From positions 57,167,701-57,231,700 of the forward strand of contig OY288247.1 in the NCBI GenBank assembly GCA_958450325.1: a stretch of DNA of 64,000 nt. The letters run 5' to 3'. Origin of the DNA: Agrostemma githago (Eukaryota > Streptophyta > Magnoliopsida > Caryophyllales > Caryophyllaceae). The notes below the pieces were generated by a model that did no database searches, was not told where the DNA came from, and saw only the letters and a program-made list of their open reading frames with translations. Shown here in pieces: positions 56,810-64,000 of the stretch; the stretch's first letter is position 1; every line of letters starts with the position of its first letter. A program made the position numbers and the translations under genes.

Positions 56810-59800
56810 TGTAACACCCCGTGTTTTTGACCACATTAGTTATCTCTAATAATGATTAATATTAATAAATTGAGTCTAGACAAACTATTTTAAATAGTAA
56901 TATTCAATTCTTGTGCTTTTGGAACCTTTCTATTTCACTTCACAGTTTGTAAAACTAAAACTTCTATCGTTTTCGTCATTCTGCGCAAATCTCATAAAAC
57001 GGTCCGTATTTTCTCATACGGTCTCCGATTGAGGCATTTCAAAAGCCTATATTTATTATTTTCCAAGATCTACACAATCTTAATATGAAAAATTTTCAGT
57101 TTCTAAGTGCATCAAAAGAATATTGTACTAGACAGCTCCTTTGCAACAAAAATTGTCATCCGATTAATCGATTTCCGTACTTCTTTCTTAACCATTGTGT
57201 GACCAAATAAACTCATAAATATCATCATAAGGCATGCCAAACTATCACTTTGAAGTCCTAGCCTCAAAATATGCATAACTAATCAAAAACACAATTTCTA
57301 GTAATTTACTTCTTAAAGTATGATTAGCTACTTTGAGTAATTGTCAAATTCATGTCCACCCTTTGCTCCTCCATCAAATGCACGACTTGAGTGCTTATAA
57401 CCAGCTTATTCTCTTTATTTACTCATCCATTCACTCACTTAAACACTCCTTCAAAGATCCATCTAAAAACCAAAGAAAATCATACAAGTTTTCCTAAGTT
57501 CTAAGGTGTTTACACCATCATATCTCAAGAGCACATACTCTTTCTTTTCTTTACCTTATACTCTTTATTTTTTTTAGTCTTATTCCTAGTATGATTACTA
57601 ACTTACTTTAATTTGTTTGTGTGTTCTTCTAACTTATTCATGAAGAGGAGCAAAAGGAAGGGGACTTCGATCTTAGTATATTTGATTTTATAGTTGATCC
57701 GGAGAATTGCTAATAGGTAACCTAACTTTTCTTCGCCCTCAAATCTCGTAGTATAGTGTTTAGACTCTAAATAATATATAACTTCATGTTTAGGACTAAA
57801 GCATTAGATCACCAAGTTTAAAGTTAACTATTTGTTGATTTATCACTTAACAATGCATGCTGTAAAATGAATTCTGTGATGTATGATGAATGTTTATGAT
57901 TTTTCTGTGTGAACTACGTTTCAAATTAGCCTTAGGTTTCTTCATGAAAGTTGTATATCTGAATGTCTAGTATATAATAAAATATGAAAACTAAGTTTTT
58001 ATGAAAATATATATTTAATAATGATTTATTTTGTAAACTGGTACTGTATGATTTTATGTACTGTCCGAGCAAATAATATGTTTACTGATGTTAAATGTTT
58101 TCTTTGGACTTGAAAAAGTTATATTATATTTATGATGATGTCTATTATGTGTACGTCAAATTTCATGTAAATTATTCATATATATTTTAATTTATAAAAT
58201 ATTTACTAAAATGGATCGGATATGAAAAGATGATTTTATTTAAGAACATTTATAAAGTATTTTAGTCTAAATTTCTGGATATAATTTATGTACAAATATA
58301 AGTATCCAAAATAAAAATTTGGTCCACTTTTATGATGTTTAAGTATTTTAAATGATTTAAAAGAAAGTATTGAAAATCGTAGTGTTTTCGTTTTTAATTA
58401 ATTAAAAATAATAAACCTTATTATTTTTAAAAAATGACTTTATATCTGGAAACCTAACTCATAAAAATATGTTGGGTACAAAAATTGAAAGTTAAAAATA
58501 ACATTTGAAAAATGATTCATTTAGTATCCTTAATAATATTATCGATTTCGTTATTACTTAAAGTTATTTTTGTAAAACTCTAAGTTTTGAGAAATATGAT
58601 ACGCAATAAGGTTAAAAATGATTTTTATAATTATTAAAATTTATTTGATTTTTTTGAAATATTTTACTAAGTATAAATAGGCTTTAAGAGATAAGTATAC
58701 TTGTACAAATACGAAACCGTATAAAGAAATACTAAATACGTACACTTAAAGAATAAATGTACTAAATACTTATGCCCAAAAAGTATAGAGTACTAAAAGA
58801 CAAATAACCCAAAAGTACTAAGTTAAACAATGCTTAAATGTGCAAAACAACAATTAAACTTTATAATAAGTACTTAAAGACTAATTAGTGACTAAGTCAA
58901 AACTAAGGGTTGACTAGTCCATCTTGGTCAAACTTTGACTTTTTAAGTCAACATAGACCAAGTCATGATAAAGAAACTCATCTTAAATAATGTTCCAAAT
59001 CTCTAACATAAAATATACTTAAGATGATCAGTCAAGTAAGATACACTTAACATAATTGTGATGATCGTTTAGTAAATCGTTCCTAAATTAACTTAAGGAA
59101 CTGTTGTACCTTCGGGTCAGTCAGTGTCCTATATGAATCAGTGGACCTTCCCAGTGTTACATTTCTTGGAGCTTCTGTACCTATGGGACATTATGCATTC
59201 TTCCGGTTATCTGAACTAAGGTCCTACGGGAGTCTGACCGTTCGATACCAAGTGAGCCATATGTAGCAACTGCACCTTCGGACGGTATGCGATCATTCTG
59301 ATTGTCTGAACCAATGATCCTACGGGAGTTTAAGTGTCCAACATCCTTATATATCTCCTATAGACAACCTATATCGTAGTATCATTACGTGTTGGGCAAT
59401 GTTATGCCGAGGTTTAGAGATCGACGTGACGGGAGATTGCTCGGAGAGCTTTTCCTATGAGAGTACGAACAACACATCCTGAAGCTGCGTGTGGATGGAT
59501 TGTCGTTAGAGTAGTAGTCACCGTCTATCACTGAGGACCTGCGGGAGTCCGAGAGTTATGTTAGAGGGTACGTGCGCATGTATTTGACAAGGGCCTCATC
59601 AGCTCTACTCTCTTTCTGATATCTTGGCACTTTTATTCACGGTTGTGTACGTGATTCTTTCCCTAACTTCTGCGTGTTGCCAGTGGAACTCGCGGTGGTG
59701 TGGGTAGGCTTCTGCGAGTTGTCGTCTATATCATCAGCAATCTGTTCTCCCCCGCGATTAGAGTTTTAAATCCAACCATAACTGTTGTTCGATCCTATTG

Positions 59801-60667
59801 AGCACTAGGGGTGAGATGTAAACCTCTTGGTATCGATATGATTGGCGGGATTGATGTTCTCATCCGCACTTATGGTGAGATGCAAGTCTTAAGTGTGCAT
59901 GAGACATTAGTAGTCACATCTCGTGCATTATGTGAAAGGAAACCATTGTTACTGTTCTATACTCTCATTACTGATGATGTGATTGAAATGCCTGATAATG
60001 GGAAGTGGTGTTTTGTTATATGTCTCGCCTGAATATTGATCATGATTGATATTATGTTCCATATGATTTGCATTTTGCATGTCATATTGTATTTTATTCA
60101 CATGGCACTTCATGATATACGTTACTGTAATCTATTCACATGATGCTCATATGATGTATATATTACTGTATTCTATATATCCTGCATGTCTTATATATTC
60201 AATTGATTCACATGATGAACCGAAATCAGTTCATGTGTATCTCACATTGTATACATGTCGATTTGTAATGTGACATGCTTGTTTATCTGTTAATTAGATA
60301 ACCTAAACGTTATACTACATTGATTATTCGGGGCCATGTAGAAGGACGGTTAGGTTACTTCCACTAAGTGGGATAGTTTGTATTTTTTGTAAATTTTGCA
60401 GGATGTCAAATTACTGGGCTTACAGGGGAAACGTGTGCAAGCGAGGAATAGTCTTGCTTAATTTTGAGTTTTCAGTTAAGCTGTCCACATGTAACCCTAA
60501 ACAATATCAAGCTCGTACTTAAATTGTAATTTGTTTTATGATGTTGTAAGTGACAATCAGTTCTTGTATTAATGAAAGACTCACTCTGAGTTAACGGTTT
60601 TAATTTTTACCACTTAATTATTTTTCGCCTTGTTAATTAATGTCATTGGAAGAACCGGTTTGTTACA
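56810..60667 (+). repeat. Probable 3.9-kb solo LTR
   Basis: Starts TGTAACACCCCGTG and ends CCGGTTTGTTACA. The flanks ATAGA (56805-56809) and ATATA (60668-60672) agree at four of five positions. No PBS, PPT or coding frame lies inside. Length and ends resemble Tekay-type chromovirus LTRs, but this rests on general family knowledge. The right part (59100-59600) holds repeated CCTACGGGAGT and ACCTTCGGA motifs. Confidence 0.6.
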
Positions 60668-60672
60668 ATATA

Positions 60673-61374
60673 CTTCCATATAAAAATTGTACGACTTTTT
60701 TTCTTTAAAAATTTGGGTTTAATTGGGATAAGAAACACATGAATTTCCACATAAAAGAAGTTTAAAACTTAAAAAACATATATTATGTGCGATTTTTTTT
60801 TAAAATTCATGCCGAGCTGGGTCAAAATTCGGGCCTTAAGGTCAGCCTATACTTGGCCCTAAACTTATATCGGGCTTAGATCGGGCCGAGCTTAGGATTT
60901 TTTTGGGCCAACACGACAGCCCATGCCCTTGAAAAGACCGGGTCAGGTCGGGTTGGGCCACTGAGTATAAGATTTCAGTATAATTAATACGAAGTAATAC
61001 ATGCATAGGTAACATTTCACTATAGTCAAACGAAGCCGAAAGATTCATTTTAACTATTGTACTATAATCAAACGATATTCAAGACGGGTCAAACAATATA
61101 TTTAACTATTTAACTATTTTAATTTTGAATAAATGGGTAGATTTAATTGTACTTTATATAATTAGAAAAATATGAAAAAAAAAAAATTGTCTTATTCTAT
61201 CAACAAAATTATCCTTTACGATTATGTTGTTCGATCTTTCGTACACCTATTAACCCACATATTGATGATCACACTCTTTTGCGTAATTTAAAATCAATCT
61301 TGCCTTACTTCATCTTTAAATATCAACAAAAATTGGCAACCCATGAAATTTTTCACGGGTATCACATAATTAGA
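60673..61374. other. Unassigned stretch with a GGGCC-rich patch
   Basis: No gene supported. At 60820-60960 there are repeated GGGCC/GGTCGGG-type motifs like the subterminal part of some hAT elements, but no paired ends with an 8-bp duplication were found. Confidence 0.35.
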
Positions 61375-61628
61375 GGATTATACAACCAGTTGTACATAGC
61401 TTTACGTACAACTGGTTTTAAGATTTTGAGCTTTATCACAAAGATTTCGAGTTTTGCTGTAAACTTTCTGAGCTTCAGAGTAAAGTTGTTGATTTAAATC
61501 ACATAAATGTTTAAGCTCAAAAACTTACAACTCAGCTCAGAAACTTTTATAAGCTCGATAAATATACACAAAAGCTCAAAACTTTTGCCTGGTTGTACAA
61601 TGTTATTTTAAAACCAGGTGTATAATCC
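61375..61628. mobile_element. Possible MITE of 254 bp
   Basis: GGATTATACAACCAG at the left and CCAGGTGTATAATCC at the right are imperfect inverted repeats, and a second pair (GTACAACTGGTTTTAA, TTTTAAAACCAGG) lies just inside. AAGCTCAAAA-type motifs recur between them. No clear target duplication, so the superfamily is unknown. Confidence 0.45.
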
Positions 61629-61653
61629 TATTTTCCGGTATCACACTAGTCAT

Positions 61654-61989
61654 TGATAAGCTAATCGTATACCTATCAAAGATAACCAACTTAGGTCTAA
61701 CTAAAAATATAGCTAGGGAAGTCAGGTCGAATCCACAGGGAGACAAATAAATTCTACTTGCAATTAAAGTCTATCTAAGTAACTAAATTGGCGGTTTTGT
61801 TTGTTTGTTTTAACTAATCTAAAAGTAGTGAAGGAAAGAGAATTAAAGGAGAAGAATAACTAAACTAAATAGAATGAATTAGGACGAATTAATATATGGA
61901 GAGAAAACTAGGATTGTCGGTTCACTACGAATCTCATATGGTCACGGACTGAGTCACAGGTCTGACACAGATATTGGTCTAAGGGGTAT
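61654..61989 (-). repeat. Part of an element 3-family LTR, minus strand
   Basis: Starts TGATAAGCTAATCG and is the reverse complement of the last third of the element 3 LTR, including the CGGACTGAGTCACAGGTCTG segment. It is interrupted at 61989 by LTR C. The remainder would lie beyond the window. Confidence 0.85.
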
Positions 61990-64000
61990 TGTAGACACCC
62001 ACATTTTGACCGCCAGGTGTCTATAGTAGTTCCCGCCAAACACCCGATGATGATAGGACGTAAACGTGCTTTGATAGACTCGGATATGGGCTTGTAATCA
62101 TGGACATTTGGCTTAGACATTTTAAGGTGTACAAATCTCACAAAACCAGCCTCAAATCCAGGCCCAGTGGGTCGTTTCGAGTCAAATAACACTAATTTGG
62201 GTCGAAACCGTCACCAGGGATAAAACCGTCTTTTAGCGACCGAGTCAAAACCCGGTCAAAGATATTTCCCGAGACTTGTGGACCGACCGTGATAAATCAC
62301 GTGTCCAATTCGGACCCTAACTCCACAAAAATCAGCCATACAAAAATAATAAACAATTCCGTTTAAGGTAAAATTCGATCTCAAGTAGGAATTCTATCCG
62401 GAAACCGATTCAGACATTGACCGAGTACCAAATACTCGGCCAATACACCCTCAAACCAGCCGGTTTTCCTCTCTTTCTTCCCTCACAAGAAAACGGAATC
62501 CTCATTCTCCTCAGCTTCTTACTCAAGCGGTAATTCTAGCTCGAACAGGAATCCTATCCAAAAACCGATTCAAGTACCCGACCGAGTGTAAAACACTCGG
62601 CCAATTCACCTTCAAGTCAGCCGAAATCCCTTTCTTCTTGGCCAAGAAAGCGGAATTCTTATTTCCCTCGAACTCCTACGTTTCCTATCCTAAGCGGTAT
62701 TCAAACTCTCCTAAACCAAGGTCGGAAACTCCCTATAAATAGGACCTCTCGTCCAACACAAAAGAGACATCAATTACCTCGCTTTTCCAGCCAATACACA
62801 CGGTTTTTACACCCATCACACCGAAAAAACAGCCTCCACACACGATTCATATACAAATCCGATAGTTAGCAAATCCCGACATTTTTCCCGAAGCCTCGGA
62901 GCCTTGACCGCACGACCAAACCCGGCGTCCCAAACCTCCAAAAAACCGACACCTTAACTCACCCGCATCATCTCGACGCTCCCGTGCCTAAGCCATCGTC
63001 CGACGAGCCTTATACCGAGAACACAAAGCATGTAGGTTGAGGGTGTAAATCAAACCCGATTCTTCTTCCTTTCTCCCTCTTTCTCACGTTTTTCTTTTTT
63101 TTTTTTCGTCGGTCGTTTCATATTTTAATATGGGTCGTTCATCGCATATATTTTTCTAATATCGATACTACTAAAAACTATTTTCATATATCGAATATTC
63201 TTAAAATATGATACCGATTTTATATAATCGAATATCGTATCAAAAGAATTATATTAAGATTTCGACGATTTCATTTTATTTTTCTTCGTTCAAAATCCTT
63301 TTACAACTTTTCGTTCAAAGTTCCTTTTTCTTATTTTTCGTTCAAAAACAAACTTTTTCAAAACCTTTTCCAAAGTCATTCCGAATATTCGATATCGATT
63401 TCATAATCGAATATCGAATACGACGAATATCGAATACGACGAATATCGAAAATATAAATCGAGTATGAATTAATCCATATTTGTACGCGATTTATAACAA
63501 TTTTCGACAAAAAAATATAAAATTGGACAGACCCGTACGCGAGTCGCGCCCGGTCTAGGCGACTCGCGCACGAGTCTGTGATCCGGTTCTATTTTTTAGT
63601 TTTTCGTTCGTTTATTTTTATTATTTTTACGAAACGATTTCTAAATTTATATCTTTTTCAAAACTATTCCAAATATTCGATATTGATCTCATAGTCGACT
63701 ATCGAATATAACGAATATCAAGAATATTAAATCGAGTACGAATTATGCGATATTCGTACGCGATTTAACCAAAATTTTCCTGAAAATCATCGTCGAAATC
63801 AGGCCGCCACGCGACCCGCATGAGGCTCGGGCGAGTCGCGCGGCTCTCGGCCCAAACACGTCTTTCTCGTTTTTTTTTATTTTTTCTCGAACTTCGTTTT
63901 TTATACAAAACCGCGTTTTAACAATATTTTTCAGATTTCGATTAATTTTTATTTCCTCGATTTCATATATTTATTTCCTATGTTATTATTCAATCGTTAC
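61990..64000 (+). repeat. Tat/Retand-type LTR (C), runs off the window
   Basis: Starts TGTAGACACCCACATTTTG and follows LTR B (50756-53145) almost base for base, except for a tandem duplication of about 165 bp near 62375-62690. TATAAATA near 62737. The right end is outside the window, so it cannot be told whether it is a solo LTR or part of a full element. Confidence 0.85.
62421..62601 (+). repeat. Two covarying hairpins in the duplicated unit of LTR C
   Basis: CCGAGTA-CCAAA-TACTCGG (62421-62439) and CCGAGTG-TAAAA-CACTCGG (62583-62601). The inner pair is A/T in one and G/C in the other, while loops differ. LTR B has one copy (51187-51205) with one mismatched pair. Confidence 0.75.

Noticed and set aside
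61321..61650. GGTATCACA on both sides of the possible MITE as a target duplication
   Set aside because: The two copies are not adjacent to the inverted ends and differ in flanking bases, so it is more likely chance similarity.

Overview
The window is plant nuclear DNA built almost entirely from transposable elements stacked inside one another. Signs of a plant genome are tRNA-Asp-type primer sites of Athila/Tat LTR retrotransposons, an En/Spm (CACTA) transposon with TNP2 and a ULP1-like gene, a BED-finger hAT transposase, Stowaway MITEs, a Cassandra-type LTR with a 5S rRNA-like box, and a Helitron 3' end. A large eudicot genome is likely, perhaps Caryophyllales, but the species cannot be fixed from sequence alone. 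I see no complete host gene and no tRNA or true rRNA gene.

Layout. 73-9960: a Cassandra-like LTR (minus strand) split by Athila-like element 1 (166-9741, duplication CCTTT). 9961-16836: a degraded Tat/Retand-type element (LTR 10074-12491, shortened gag, no protease or RT, RNase H plus integrase), with a Stowaway MITE in its LTR. 17926-56788: probably one small Helitron (about 1.6 kb native) carrying exon-like fragments and swollen by three independent insertions. The first is a CACTA transposon (18519-32041, duplication CAT), which holds an 845-bp hAT-type MITE in its transposase and a piece of a second CACTA. The second is Athila-like element 2 (32058-46677), which holds an apparently intact hAT transposon (39817-43864, duplication GCTTGGAC). 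The third is a solo LTR (47178-56316, duplication ATTAC), which holds Athila-like element 3 (49436-55937, duplication AAGTG), which holds another solo LTR (50756-53145, duplication GCGTG). 56810-60667 is a probable 3.9-kb solo LTR. 61654-64000 is a minus-strand LTR of the element 3 family, broken by an LTR that runs off the window.

How the parts relate. The three Athila-like elements are non-autonomous. They keep LTRs, primer site and polypurine tract but encode only gag, gag-protease or gag fragments, so they need reverse transcriptase and integrase from elsewhere. The hAT is the only element here that looks able to move itself. The CACTA transposase is broken by a MITE and a small indel.

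Most interesting observations. (1) All three Athila-like elements carry the same RNA/DNA module twice: a hairpin whose stem differs in every copy but stays self-complementary, closed by an AGGA or AGGG loop and followed by the purine tract. In the terminal copies the hairpin ends 18-19 nt before the 3' LTR. The stem changes look compensatory. (2) Three unrelated LTR families carry arrays of short palindromes with family-specific arms around an invariant CG-NN-CG core, at roughly 20-23 bp spacing, 50-100 bp upstream of the TATA box. Single palindromes of similar kind occur in the other LTRs. I know of no described function for either pattern.
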